Source: Spirulina subsalsa FACHB-351
Lineage (GTDB): Bacteria > Cyanobacteriota > Cyanobacteriia > Cyanobacteriales > Spirulinaceae
Assembly (NCBI RefSeq): GCF_026130165.1
Contig: NZ_JAIHOM010000003.1
Span: 24,347 to 88,346, forward strand
DNA: 64,000 nt
Direction of reading: 5' to 3'
Below are positions 26,099 to 35,284 of the stretch, piece after piece. Positions within the stretch are counted from its first letter, which is position 1, and each line of letters opens with the position of its first letter. The position numbers and the translations under genes were made by a program. The notes below the pieces were generated by a model that saw only the letters and a program-made list of their open reading frames with translations, was not told the DNA's origin and ran no database searches.

Positions 26099-28522
26099 AT
26101 GGTGAGTATTAATTTTAGGCAAGTCGGGATTTTAACCGGAGCAGCAGCCGTTTTAATGGTGTCCCAGCCTGTGGGGGCGGCTCAAGTCCAAATTACCCAA
26201 GTTCAAGTCCAATCCAACAATAATGGCTTTCAGTTGGTTCTCGGTCTAGCAGACAGCGACACCATCCCCCAAGTGTTAACGGTGGTGCAAGGGAATAGTC
26301 TGGTGGCTGAGATTTTGGCCAGTGAGCTAGCGTTACCGGAAGGGGGCAGCACCTTCCGACAAAATAACCCCGTCCCCGGTATTGCGCGAGTGGAGATGAT
26401 TCAGGTCAACTCAGAAACCGTGCGGGTGATTGTCTCGGGAGAAAACCGCCCCCCCGTAGGTCAAATTTTGCGCCAACAGTCGGGTCAGTTAGTGTTCGGT
26501 TTTGCACCGGGGGGAGCAACGGCTAGCGGTGAGACTCCTCGGGTGGCGGCACAACGACAAACCGATGAGGTGCGACCTCTCCCTCCTCCTCAAGGGAATG
26601 CTCCCCTCCCTTCTACTATTCCTCTCCAAGACCCTCCCCCTCAGCTTACGGTGCCTGAAAATACGGTCAATCCCCAGATTCCTCAACCCGAAGGGAATTT
26701 ACCCCAGTTTGACCCTTCGTTATTTTCCCAAACCCCCCGCTCTGAGGTGTTGGTGCCGAATCCGGCCATTACCATTGAGGGCAGTCCGGCCACTCCAGCG
26801 GCCCCAGCCCAACCCATTGCTCCGGCTCCCCCGTTTCTACCTCGGGCGGTGGCTCCCCCGGTGGGTGATATTGCGGTGGCGAATCTGGACTCTTCTCCAG
26901 AAATTATCGATTTAGGCACGAGCGCCCGAGTGCCGAATATTGTGTTACAGGATGCTCCGGTGCGTGAGGTGTTAGGTCTGTTGGCGCGTTCGGCCGATTT
27001 GAACTTGATTTTTGCTGAAACTGGGGAAGGGGGAGCAGATGGCGGCCCGACTATTTCCTTGGATTTGCAGGATGAGCCGGTGCAGGATGTGTTTAATTAT
27101 GTGATCCAAGCGGCGGGTTTACAAGCGGCTCGGCGGGGGCGGACGGTGTTTGTGGGGACGGAATTGCCCCAAGCGGCTAAAAATATTGTGACGCGCACGT
27201 TTCGCTTAAACCAAGTGACGGCATCAAGTGCGGCGAACTTCTTGGCTACTCAAGGGGCTGAGGTGCAGTTGTTGGTGGAGTTGGAGGAGGATATTATTAA
27301 CCCTCAAACTCAGGAAAGAATTGGTACTCGACAGTTGCCTCCCCGTTTAGAACGGATTACTCCCGAGGTGGATAATTCCCTGGGCCCCCTGTTGTTGGTG
27401 GGGACTTCGGTGGCGGCGGATTCTCGGTTAAATACGGTGACAATTGTCGGAGAACCGCGCAAGGTTCAGATGGCGACGAATTTTTTAAAACAGTTGGATG
27501 CGCGCCGTCGTCAAGTGGCGGTCAATGTGAAAATTATTGATGTCAACTTGAGTAATATTGGACGGTTTGGGACCAGTTTCTCTTTTGGGATTAATGACAC
27601 GGGGGTGATTAATCAGTCGGGGATTGGGATTATTAATTTTGGAACTAGCGATCGCAATGTTCCCCTGAGAACCACTACGGGTTCTATTGAACCTCGATCT
27701 GCGGACCCCAATACGTTTATTGGAGCCGAACCTTTCCAAGTGGGACGGGGAAATATTGGTCCGACTCAACCCAGTATTGGTCTAACCAGTGAAACCGTCG
27801 GTCAGTCTGCGGTGGCGACAGCAGGCAATCCCTCCTTTAACATGGTCAATGCGTTTTTATTGCAGCTTCAAGCCTCGATTCAAAATAATAACGCTAAAAT
27901 TCTCACGGATCCGACGCTGATTGTGCAGGAAGGCCAAACGGCGGCGGTGAATTTAACCCAGGATGTGGTGACGAATATTGAAACCGATGTTCAAGCGGCG
28001 GCGGGTGTTATTACCTCGACGGTGACGGTGGAGGTGAGTCGCGGTGATGCTGGGGTGGGTCTAGTCTTGGCGGTCAATGTGGAACGGATTGATGATAATG
28101 GTTTTATTACCATGCAGGTGAGTCCTCAAGTGAGTACCATTGGGGAAGTTCAAACGATTAATATTGGGGGATCTTCCAATAATATTAGTTTGCTCAGTCG
28201 TCGGAATTTGTCCACTGGAGTGGTGCGGATGCGGGATGGTCAGACGTTGATTCTCTCGGGGATTATCCAAGACCAAGACCGGGTACAGGTGCAGAAGGTG
28301 CCGATTTTGGCCGATATTCCCCTGATTGGCTCCTTGTTCCGTCGGACGAATCGCACGAATCAACGGAATGAGGTGATTGTGATGGTGACTCCCCAGGTGT
28401 TGGATGATTCGGAACGCTTTGGGGGAACGGGTTACACTTACACCCCGGGTCAAGAGTCTCAGCAAATGTTACAGCAGCAAGGGTTCCCGGTGCCGGGTCA
28501 ACCTGTACCCCCCAATCGCTAG
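26099..28522 (+). CDS. pilQ: Type IV pilus secretin PilQ
   Basis: 807 aa with a signal peptide (AAAVLMVSQPVGAAQ). Domain order: an AMIN peptidoglycan-binding domain at about 28-130 (VQITQVQVQSNNNGFQLVLG); a long Pro-rich linker (about 140-255); a secretin/STN-type N domain (NIVLQDAPVREVLGLLARSADLN); an N1-type domain (NTVTIVGEPRKVQMATNFLK); and the secretin channel with the C-terminal signature RDGQTLILSGII...VPILADIPLIGSLF...VIVMVTPQVL. It forms the outer-membrane pore for pili. The ATG at 26099 is preceded by GGAGTGA-type spacing. Downstream, a GT39-type gene begins after 9 bp. Confidence 0.95.
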   Translation: MVSINFRQVGILTGAAAVLMVSQPVGAAQVQITQVQVQSNNNGFQLVLGLADSDTIPQVLTVVQGNSLVAEILASELALPEGGSTFRQNNPVPGIARVEMIQVNSETVRVIVSGENRPPVGQILRQQSGQLVFGFAPGGATASGETPRVAAQRQTDEVRPLPPPQGNAPLPSTIPLQDPPPQLTVPENTVNPQIPQPEGNLPQFDPSLFSQTPRSEVLVPNPAITIEGSPATPAAPAQPIAPAPPFLPRAVAPPVGDIAVANLDSSPEIIDLGTSARVPNIVLQDAPVREVLGLLARSADLNLIFAETGEGGADGGPTISLDLQDEPVQDVFNYVIQAAGLQAARRGRTVFVGTELPQAAKNIVTRTFRLNQVTASSAANFLATQGAEVQLLVELEEDIINPQTQERIGTRQLPPRLERITPEVDNSLGPLLLVGTSVAADSRLNTVTIVGEPRKVQMATNFLKQLDARRRQVAVNVKIIDVNLSNIGRFGTSFSFGINDTGVINQSGIGIINFGTSDRNVPLRTTTGSIEPRSADPNTFIGAEPFQVGRGNIGPTQPSIGLTSETVGQSAVATAGNPSFNMVNAFLLQLQASIQNNNAKILTDPTLIVQEGQTAAVNLTQDVVTNIETDVQAAAGVITSTVTVEVSRGDAGVGLVLAVNVERIDDNGFITMQVSPQVSTIGEVQTINIGGSSNNISLLSRRNLSTGVVRMRDGQTLILSGIIQDQDRVQVQKVPILADIPLIGSLFRRTNRTNQRNEVIVMVTPQVLDDSERFGGTGYTYTPGQESQQMLQQQGFPVPGQPVPPNR

Positions 28523-28531
28523 AAGCTTAAA

Positions 28532-30160
28532 ATGCGATCGCCCCTAAAACTTCTGTTCATCGTAGCCCTGTTGTGGGGCGGGTTTAATCTGTTTTGGCAA
28601 AATGGGGCGATCGCACTCTGGGACCAAGATGAGGCCGCCTACGCCGGATTTGCCCATAATATCTTGAGTACAGGCAACTGGGTTACACCGGATTTTCTCT
28701 GGTCTGACCCCCACCGTAAACCGCCCCTACATTTTTGGGCGATCGCACTTTCCTTTCAAGTCTTCGGCGAACAAGAATTTGCCCTGCGTTTCCCCAGTGC
28801 CTTAGCCGTCCTCTTGACAGGATGCACTATTTATGCTATGGGGCGGTCGGCTTTTGGGGAGAAAACCGCCCGACTGGCGACCATCATTGTTTTTTCCTCC
28901 CTCTTCCTACCCAACTTCGGCAAAGTCTCCCTCACCGATGCCCTCTTAGTCCTCTGGCAAACCATCGCCCTGTTAGCCCTCTGTAATACCCTAGTGCGAC
29001 CGCGAGGGCTTTGGACAGTGTTATTATGGGGGGCCGTGAGTTTGGGAGTCTTAACCAAAGGCCCCCCCATCTTGATTTTAGTTCTCGGCTCCCTCGTCAC
29101 CCTCGCCCTGTTTTCCCCCCAGCGCCGTCATCTGATCGCCCTCCATCCTTGGCTGGGGTTGCCCCTATCCCTGATTCCCCTATTCCTGTGGGGGCGTATG
29201 GCTTGGGTGGCCGATGGGGGGGAATATATTCAATGGATGATTGATTGGTATATTCTCAAACGGGCCAGCGGGGGGATTACCTTTGGACAGTGGGGGCCAC
29301 CGGGGTACTTTTTGGTTGTATTTTGTCTCGGCTTTTTGCCCTGGGTGATTTTCTTCCCGGCCGCTTTAGGAGACTTAGGGCGTAATCTGTGGCGCAAACG
29401 GGAGCAGCCCTTTTATAGTGGGATTACCGCTTGGTTACTTTGGGGCTGGTTGGCCTACGAATTCATTCCCAGTAAACTCCCCTCCTACGCCTTGGGGGCC
29501 TATGGTGCGATCGCCCTATTAATCGCCCATACTATTATTCACCCTCCCCGTCCTAGCTTTCCTTGGGGCGTGCGCCTTTTCCTCCTGCTGTCCTTCCTCG
29601 TCACAGTAGGTTTAGGAGGGGCTGGCTTTTGGCTACTGGGTATCAGGGGCGGGGTTTTGAGCCTGTTGGTGGGAGTCTTTTGGTTGGGGTGGGCGATCGC
29701 AACCGTTCACCAACTCCAACGAGGAAACCTAGAAAACGCCATCACCCTCACCACCTGCAACGGGTTAATCCTCACCTTCCTGATTTGGGGATTCATCATG
29801 CCCCTAGTCAACCTCAACCATTCCGCCACCCAACGAGTCGCCCAACAAATCGCCCAAACCACCTCCCCCGAAACCCTAGTGATCTTTGCTGACTACTTCG
29901 ACCTACCGAGTCTGCCCTTTTACGTCGCCCAACAACAACGGGAGTTTATTGGCTTAGAAAACAATCCCCTGCCCCAATTACAAGCCTATTATGAAGGAGA
30001 ACAGGATACCGTCCTTGTTTTTGCTCAAACCCAAGCCCTCCAACAGTTTTTAGACCAATTAGAAACCGACAACCAACCCACCCCCAAAACAGTGCAAATC
30101 CAAGGCTGGTTCAGTCAGATGGGAACCCTTGAAACCTATACATTAGTTTACGGTCGATAA
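28532..30160 (+). CDS. GT39-family (ArnT/PMT-like) membrane glycosyltransferase
   Basis: 542 aa polytopic membrane protein with about a dozen hydrophobic segments. The N-terminal loop has the family's acidic signature (LWDQDEAAYAGFAHN) after the first helix, followed by HRKPPLHFWAI, the region that contacts the lipid-linked donor. Enzymes of this family transfer sugars from polyprenyl phosphate to lipids or proteins at the outer face of the membrane. It starts 9 bp after pilQ, so it is likely in the pil operon; pilin or surface-protein glycosylation is an inference. Its 3' end overlaps the convergent SPOR protein by 13 bp. Confidence 0.85.
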   Translation: MRSPLKLLFIVALLWGGFNLFWQNGAIALWDQDEAAYAGFAHNILSTGNWVTPDFLWSDPHRKPPLHFWAIALSFQVFGEQEFALRFPSALAVLLTGCTIYAMGRSAFGEKTARLATIIVFSSLFLPNFGKVSLTDALLVLWQTIALLALCNTLVRPRGLWTVLLWGAVSLGVLTKGPPILILVLGSLVTLALFSPQRRHLIALHPWLGLPLSLIPLFLWGRMAWVADGGEYIQWMIDWYILKRASGGITFGQWGPPGYFLVVFCLGFLPWVIFFPAALGDLGRNLWRKREQPFYSGITAWLLWGWLAYEFIPSKLPSYALGAYGAIALLIAHTIIHPPRPSFPWGVRLFLLLSFLVTVGLGGAGFWLLGIRGGVLSLLVGVFWLGWAIATVHQLQRGNLENAITLTTCNGLILTFLIWGFIMPLVNLNHSATQRVAQQIAQTTSPETLVIFADYFDLPSLPFYVAQQQREFIGLENNPLPQLQAYYEGEQDTVLVFAQTQALQQFLDQLETDNQPTPKTVQIQGWFSQMGTLETYTLVYGR

Positions 30161-31281
30161 ACCTGAGCCGTAATCCCCTGATCCTCTAAACGCTCTACCA
30201 ACTGCTTGGCATCAGACTCCCGAATAAACGCCCCCATTTGTAACTGTACCCCTTGAGAAAAGCGCCGCGCATAGGCATCCGGAATCGCAGAACGAGCCTG
30301 TTGTAAAGAAGACGGCCCCGTATAAGGAACCAACACATAGTAGAAATCGCTCGTCGTTGGACCCGGTGCCGCGTTGACAACGACAGGATCATTGGCCAAA
30401 TCTGAGGCAGGAGAGGGACTCGGAGACACTTCCGGACTCGGAGCAGGGGAGGGACTCGGAGACGCTTCCGGACTGGGGGAGGGTTGAATCGGCTGTAACA
30501 GAGCCGTAGTTAAGTCCGTGGTTTCTTCCGGGGGCGGCGGTGGAGGAGCCGAAGGACGACTAGGAGAAGGGTTGAGGAGTTCTATATTAGGCAGTTCTAA
30601 CGTCGGGCTAGGATTCGCCGTAATAGTGCTTAAGGTGTCTAAATTTAACTCCCCAAATTCATCCTGAGCGAGGTTAGGGCCTTGAATCGTCAGGGGGGGA
30701 AGATTCGGCGCGGGAGTCGTGGCAACCGGGGCATCCGGGGCAGGGAACAAGCGGTCATAGAGAGCGCTGAGGCGTTCCGGCTCTAAAATCGCAACCGCCG
30801 TGAGGGTTAAGGCACTGCCTAACAGCACCATAGACCCCAGTCCAATGGGCGTTAAAAGACGATTACGGGGGGGAGTGAGCGGGGGTTCTTTTTCCCCTTC
30901 AGCAAGATTGCGGCGCAGTTGGGCTGAGGACGCTAAATCATCTTGAGGGAGGTCGGAGTCTGGGACGGGGGGGTTGCCCTTTTGGGTGAGGTTAGCAACA
31001 TGGCTTTCCAGTTCAAGGGGCGGTTTTGGGGCTTCTGGGCTAGGGAGTGCATGAGTTGGGGCGGCCTCAGTATCTGGACGGAGGGGAGCAAAAGCCACCT
31101 CAGCCGCCACTCGTTCCGTGAGGGGGGGCATAGTGGGAGTAGGTTCAGGGGTGGCTGTCCGTTGGCGACGGTAGCGGGCTAACTCTTCTTCGAGTTGCAC
31201 ATCTAAGCAACTGAGGGCGCTTTCTAATACCGGACTCATGCCCGATGGGGTGGAATATTGTCCTGAACCGTTTTTTGCCAT
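30148..31281 (-). CDS. Membrane-anchored SPOR-like domain protein
   Basis: 377 aa from the ATG at 31279-31281, which is preceded by a good ribosome-binding site (GGAG, 8 nt away); the open frame extends to 31374. The layout is an N-terminal cytoplasmic part (~170 aa) with many Pro/Glu residues, one transmembrane helix (GLGSMVLLGSALTLTAVAIL), a long low-complexity Pro/Ser linker (SPSPEASPSPSPAPSPE), and a C-terminal ~70-residue region (FYYVLVPYTGPSSLQQA...QLQMGAFIRESDAKQLVERL) that looks like a SPOR domain binding denuded peptidoglycan. Such proteins often work in septation or the cell wall. Its 3' end overlaps the GT39 gene by 13 bp, tail to tail. Confidence 0.7.
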   Translation of the reverse strand: MAKNGSGQYSTPSGMSPVLESALSCLDVQLEEELARYRRQRTATPEPTPTMPPLTERVAAEVAFAPLRPDTEAAPTHALPSPEAPKPPLELESHVANLTQKGNPPVPDSDLPQDDLASSAQLRRNLAEGEKEPPLTPPRNRLLTPIGLGSMVLLGSALTLTAVAILEPERLSALYDRLFPAPDAPVATTPAPNLPPLTIQGPNLAQDEFGELNLDTLSTITANPSPTLELPNIELLNPSPSRPSAPPPPPPEETTDLTTALLQPIQPSPSPEASPSPSPAPSPEVSPSPSPASDLANDPVVVNAAPGPTTSDFYYVLVPYTGPSSLQQARSAIPDAYARRFSQGVQLQMGAFIRESDAKQLVERLEDQGITAQVYRP

Positions 31282-31836
31282 AACTTCACTCCTGAATCTA
31301 GTCGCCGTGTCTATTTTGGCACAGACCCCGCCCAGTTTGCCGAGGCGGAACTTTTTTCTCCCAGTGGGACTCATGGGAACTGTTGGCAGGTCTTTTGAGC
31401 AAATCTTGCGGAAACGACTAGGGGACTGGTGAAGACCTAAAGGACGGGGATCAAGGGTTTTCCTAGACTCAACAGGGTGTTATGGAGAAAAACGCATGAT
31501 TATAACGTTTCTACTATGAAGAAAACATAAAGAAATAAATTAACCCTTCTTAGCCTGAGTTACGCTGAAAATGTAGGGGGCGTTTTTTTCGTGTTGATCA
31601 TTGATTAAAGTCCGGCATTGAGATTGATCCCCAAGTTGATCCCCGTGATCTCAGAGGGTTATCCTCCCAATAGTGTCCGATAAAACAACAAAGTCTAACA
31701 AATTTGTATCTATTTATTGCACAAGCCCACAGACTTTAAAAATTGAATTCAAAATGGAAGAATGAAGTGCGAATAGCATTCCTGTGAGCCTTCCCGAACC
31801 AGTCCCTCTAGCCCTTCTCCCCCCCCAAGAGTTGCC
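31282..31836. other. 555-bp intergenic region, divergent promoters
   Basis: Upstream of both the SPOR protein (-) and the Cys-rich small protein (+). It contains a small direct repeat TTGATCCCC (about 31625 and 31637) and a T-run (GGGGGCGTTTTTTTCG, near 31580). No gene, RNA or clear promoter consensus was recognised. Confidence 0.45.
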
Positions 31837-32148
31837 ATGAATAATCAGCGTTTTTGCACGTCTACCTGTCGCCTCTGTAGCTATTATCAGCCAGAAGGGC
31901 GGCGGGGTGGTCTTTGCGCACAACTAGGTGTTCCGGTCAAAGGATGCTGGAAAGCCTGTAGTCTGGCGGTTCAACCCTTTGCCCATACTAACTGGACTCC
32001 TTTGGGTGAAGATATTGCCTTGTTGGAACAGTCTTTGGCGTTGCCCAATCATTATGGAAAACCGGGTGAATTGAAGCCGTTGGAGCCGATTCGGGATGAG
32101 TTTTTCCCTGACTCTCACCCCCACAGAGAAGAAACCCTAATCTCTTAA
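31837..32148 (+). CDS. Small Cys-rich protein, unknown
   Basis: 103 aa. Six Cys are concentrated in the first 41 residues at C7, C11, C14, C27, C37 and C41 (Cx3Cx2C, then single C, then Cx3C), with the short block YYQPEGRRGGLCAQLGVPV between. That spacing suggests a bound metal or Fe-S cluster, or a zinc fold. The C-terminal 60 residues are Pro/Leu-rich and charged. No signal peptide is seen. I do not recognise the family. It is monocistronic, followed by a strong terminator. Confidence 0.7.
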   Translation: MNNQRFCTSTCRLCSYYQPEGRRGGLCAQLGVPVKGCWKACSLAVQPFAHTNWTPLGEDIALLEQSLALPNHYGKPGELKPLEPIRDEFFPDSHPHREETLIS

Positions 32149-32228
32149 TTAACAAGTTGTGATGGTCTGAGGATAAAATCAAAAATTTTTCAATTTTTTT
32201 TGTTAAAACTTTTTACTGAATATTCTTG

Positions 32229-32268
32229 AATCGCGCTCAAATCGTTTTAAGGTTTGAGCGCGATTTTT
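32229..32268 (+). terminator. Rho-independent terminator after the Cys-rich gene
   Basis: Perfect 13-bp stem AATCGCGCTCAAA / TTTGAGCGCGATT, 11-nt loop, followed by TTT. It lies 80 bp past the Cys-rich gene; the radical SAM gene converges from the other side. Confidence 0.85.
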
Positions 32269-32273
32269 AGATG

Positions 32274-32418
32274 GGGTCTGCTGAAAAAGCCCAACGCTAG
32301 ACTTAACAAGGGAATAGGTAATAGGTAATAATTATCAATTGTCAATTATCAATTATCAATTCCCCTCTCCCCTGCCCCCCTGCTCCCCTGCTCCCGGACT
32401 TATTCAGCAAGGCCTAAC
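32274..32418 (+). repeat. Diverged copy related to the 226-bp element
   Basis: The right end ACTTATTCAGCAAGGCCTAA resembles the 226-bp element end, the left end has GCTGAAAAAGCCC, and between them lie the same AATTATCAATTATCAATTCCC and CCCCTGCTCCCC tracts. It carries the stop codon and last five codons of the convergent radical SAM gene. Confidence 0.6.
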
Positions 32419-35021
32419 TGCTCTCGGTGGGCGTGTAATAACTCAAGGGGTTGCCCAGAAACCTGCTCCAACATGAACAGAATATGTTCAGGGTGGAGAA
32501 CCACGCCCTCGTTGGTGTAACTGCCCAGATAGTGGAGTTTCGCCCCACTGGGGGTAGAAGAGAGGAGAGAGAGGGAGAAAAGGCGATCGCGCAGGTTAAT
32601 CATTTGCCGTTTCCCGGACTTGGTGGTTTTCTCAAACAAAATCTCAGAACGCCCCAACACCTCGTTAATCCAGCCCTCCCAGTTGGCCTCCTCTCCGGCC
32701 ACCTCTAGGGTATATTCCGCTTGTTGTAACAAACGATTGGCCGACTTACTTTGTAGATCAATCTCTTGGACTTCATACACCGGAATATCCGGGGGAAGTT
32801 TCTCCTTCAGCAATCGTTCAAACTCCGCCACCTCATAGCGTTGAGTCAGTTCAAAATCTACTAACTCGCCGCAACTGGTCATTCCCAAGGGTAGGGCTGA
32901 GGTGATAGAAATGCGCGGCATGGGATGATATCCCCCATTAAAGGAGATGGGAATCCCAGCGCGGCGGATCACCCGTTCCCACAGTCGCACTAGGTCGAGG
33001 TGGCTGAGGAGGCGCATTTCCCCTAATTTGCCAAAACGCACCCGCAGGCGCTGAACCCGGTCTTGATTGGGCTTAAAATGCCCTTGGAAAGCGGGAATGG
33101 GTGGGGGTTCAATGACGATATTTTGACCAAAATCCGCCCCACAGATGCCACATTGAGAACAGCCTTCAAAGGCACAATCAGGGACCGTAGCGGCTTCTAG
33201 TGCCCGTTGTAGGTCAGCTTTGAGCCAGTCTTTATCAATGCCTGTGTTGATGTGATCCCAGGGGAGACGGGCGTTAAGGCGCTCATCCCAAGAGTATTGG
33301 GGGCGCTTGCGTTTGGAGTCCAGACGGGTGTTTTGGGACTCCATGACGTTCCATTCTCCCTCCTCAATTTGGCGATATTTCCAACTGAGGTCGGATTCTG
33401 CAATGGCCTGTTCCCAAGCGGCAAAGGCCTGATCTAACCCTTCCATCCAAGCATCCATCCCCGCGCCCAATTCCCAAGCGCGACGGATTACCGGGGCTAG
33501 GGTGCGATCGCCTCGTCCCAGAAAATCCTCCATCACCGAAAAGCGCACATCGGTAAAATTCGCCTTCACCCCTCGCATTCCCCGCAACTCTTGGCGCAAT
33601 AACTCCTGTTTGCGCAAAAACTCCGCCGTCGAGACAGAATGCCACTGAAAAGGGGTGTGGGGTTTGGGCGTAAAATTCGAGATGGTGACATTAAAATCTA
33701 AGCGTTTGCGTCCCTTCACCGCACATTCTCGCCGTAGCCAGCGCAGGGTTTCCGCAATGCCCAAAATATCCGCATCGGTTTCCCCCGGCAAGCCAATCAT
33801 AAAATACAGCTTAACCTTATCCCAGCCCTGTTCGACGGCCGTTTTGATGCCCCGTAATAACTCCTCATTGGTGAGGCCTTTATTAATCACATCCCGCATC
33901 CGTTGGGTACCTGCTTCCGGGGCAAAGGTTAAGCCCGTTTGCCTGGTGCCACCGATAATCTGGGCAATATTTTCATCAAACCGATCCACCCGTTGACTGG
34001 GCAGGGAAAGGGCGATATTTTCGTCCTTGAGGCGGTTTTTAATCTCCATCCCCACCGCAGGCAGGGCTAAATAGTCGGAACAGGAAAGGGACAAGAGGGA
34101 AAACTCATTATAGCCCGTTGCCCGCATTCCCTCAGTAATGGCTTGTACGACCTTTTCCGGCTCCACATCCCGGGCGGGGCGGGTTAACATTCCCGGCTGG
34201 CAAAAACGGCAGCCCCGCGTACATCCCCGGCGAATTTCCACTGTCAGGCGATCGTGTACCGTTTGGATATGCGGCACTAAACCGATGGAATATTCCGGTA
34301 GGGGGGCGGCGACGCGGCGTAAAATGCGGGGGGGAACGTCGGGATGGTTCGGATGCACTGACCCATCCTCGGCCAGATCATAGAAGCAAGGAACATAAAC
34401 CCCTTTGACTTCTTGGGCGAGTTTGAGTAATAAGCCATGGCGAGACAATCCGGCGGCTTTTCCCTCATCAACAGCTTGGCCGATTTCTGGGAGGAGTTCC
34501 TCTCCATCCCCTAGGGCGATAAAATCGAAAAAGTCGGCGTAGGGTTCGGGGTTCGATGTAGCTGTTTGTCCTCCAGCAAAAATAAGGGGATAATGGAGGC
34601 TAGATTCTTCCTGTAAGCGTTGTTGTGCGGTGAGGGGAATTCCTGCTAAGTCGAGCATTTCTAGGATATTAGTTGCCCCTAACTCGTAGCTGAGACTAAA
34701 ACCGAGAATATCAAAATCGAGTAGGGGGCGACGGGCTTCTAAGGCCCAGAGGGGGGTGTGGGTGTCGCGGAGTTTCTGGGCTAAGTCGGGGGCGGGGAGA
34801 TAAGCGCGATCGCACAGTTGACGCGGTTGAGCATTCAGCACATTGTAGAGAATAATATGCCCCAAGTTAGAAGCCCCCACTTCGTACACTTCAGGATAAG
34901 TCAGCACCCAACGCACGGCGGCACTGTCCCAAGGTTTATGCACCGCCCCCACTTCATTCCCTAAGTAGCGGGCTGGTTTATTGATTTCTGGGGTGAGTAA
35001 GTTTTCAATCGCAACAACCAA
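32400..35021 (-). CDS. B12-binding-domain radical SAM protein (TIGR03960-like, with DUF2344 C-terminus)
   Basis: 873 aa. The N-terminal ~200 residues form a B12-binding-like fold (LTYPEVYEVGASNLGHIILYN, and LIFAGGQTATSNPEPYADFFD). The radical SAM core has the cluster motif RGCTRGCRFCQPG (CxxxCxxC) and later TGLTFAPEAGTQRMRDVINKG. After the core a cysteine cluster is seen (CAFEGCSQCGICG), and the last ~200 residues are the DUF2344-type domain (FGKLGEMRLLSHLDLVRLWER). Family function is uncertain. The start is TTG at 35019-35021, fixed by a strong AGGAGG eight bases upstream. The C-terminal LGLAE and stop lie within the adjoining repeat element. Confidence 0.9.
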   Translation of the reverse strand: MVVAIENLLTPEINKPARYLGNEVGAVHKPWDSAAVRWVLTYPEVYEVGASNLGHIILYNVLNAQPRQLCDRAYLPAPDLAQKLRDTHTPLWALEARRPLLDFDILGFSLSYELGATNILEMLDLAGIPLTAQQRLQEESSLHYPLIFAGGQTATSNPEPYADFFDFIALGDGEELLPEIGQAVDEGKAAGLSRHGLLLKLAQEVKGVYVPCFYDLAEDGSVHPNHPDVPPRILRRVAAPLPEYSIGLVPHIQTVHDRLTVEIRRGCTRGCRFCQPGMLTRPARDVEPEKVVQAITEGMRATGYNEFSLLSLSCSDYLALPAVGMEIKNRLKDENIALSLPSQRVDRFDENIAQIIGGTRQTGLTFAPEAGTQRMRDVINKGLTNEELLRGIKTAVEQGWDKVKLYFMIGLPGETDADILGIAETLRWLRRECAVKGRKRLDFNVTISNFTPKPHTPFQWHSVSTAEFLRKQELLRQELRGMRGVKANFTDVRFSVMEDFLGRGDRTLAPVIRRAWELGAGMDAWMEGLDQAFAAWEQAIAESDLSWKYRQIEEGEWNVMESQNTRLDSKRKRPQYSWDERLNARLPWDHINTGIDKDWLKADLQRALEAATVPDCAFEGCSQCGICGADFGQNIVIEPPPIPAFQGHFKPNQDRVQRLRVRFGKLGEMRLLSHLDLVRLWERVIRRAGIPISFNGGYHPMPRISITSALPLGMTSCGELVDFELTQRYEVAEFERLLKEKLPPDIPVYEVQEIDLQSKSANRLLQQAEYTLEVAGEEANWEGWINEVLGRSEILFEKTTKSGKRQMINLRDRLFSLSLLSSTPSGAKLHYLGSYTNEGVVLHPEHILFMLEQVSGQPLELLHAHREQLGLAE

Positions 35022-35284
35022 GGTGTTTTCCTCCTGCGTGAATATATCTATACTATCGCGTTCCCGTATTGTCTCGGCTTTGCTTTGACCTCCTCAGTCA
35101 ATCTTGACGGGTTTGATAATTAATTGATAATTGATAATTGAATTGTTCCCTATCCCCTATCCCCTATCCCCTATTCCCTATTCCCTATTACCTATTCCCT
35201 ATTCCCATGAGTTGTGTTAGGGGGAACATGAATTCCCCCTAGGATATGGGTTAAACTTTCCAAAATGTCACCACTTCAAATTGT
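35022..35284. other. 263-bp gap with short tandem tracts
   Basis: Contains TTGATAATTGATAATTGA and a run of CCCCTATCCCCTATCC-type units (about 35148-35210). These are the same simple tracts found inside the 226-bp element. No gene. Confidence 0.5.

Noticed and set aside
26489..26919. Overlapping frames in the pilQ Pro-rich linker
   Set aside because: Arise from the biased composition of the linker; pilQ explains the region.
35140..35210. Possible CRISPR-like array of CCCTAT repeats
   Set aside because: Units are 7-8 bp, contiguous, with no spacers; it is a simple-sequence tract also found in dispersed repeats.
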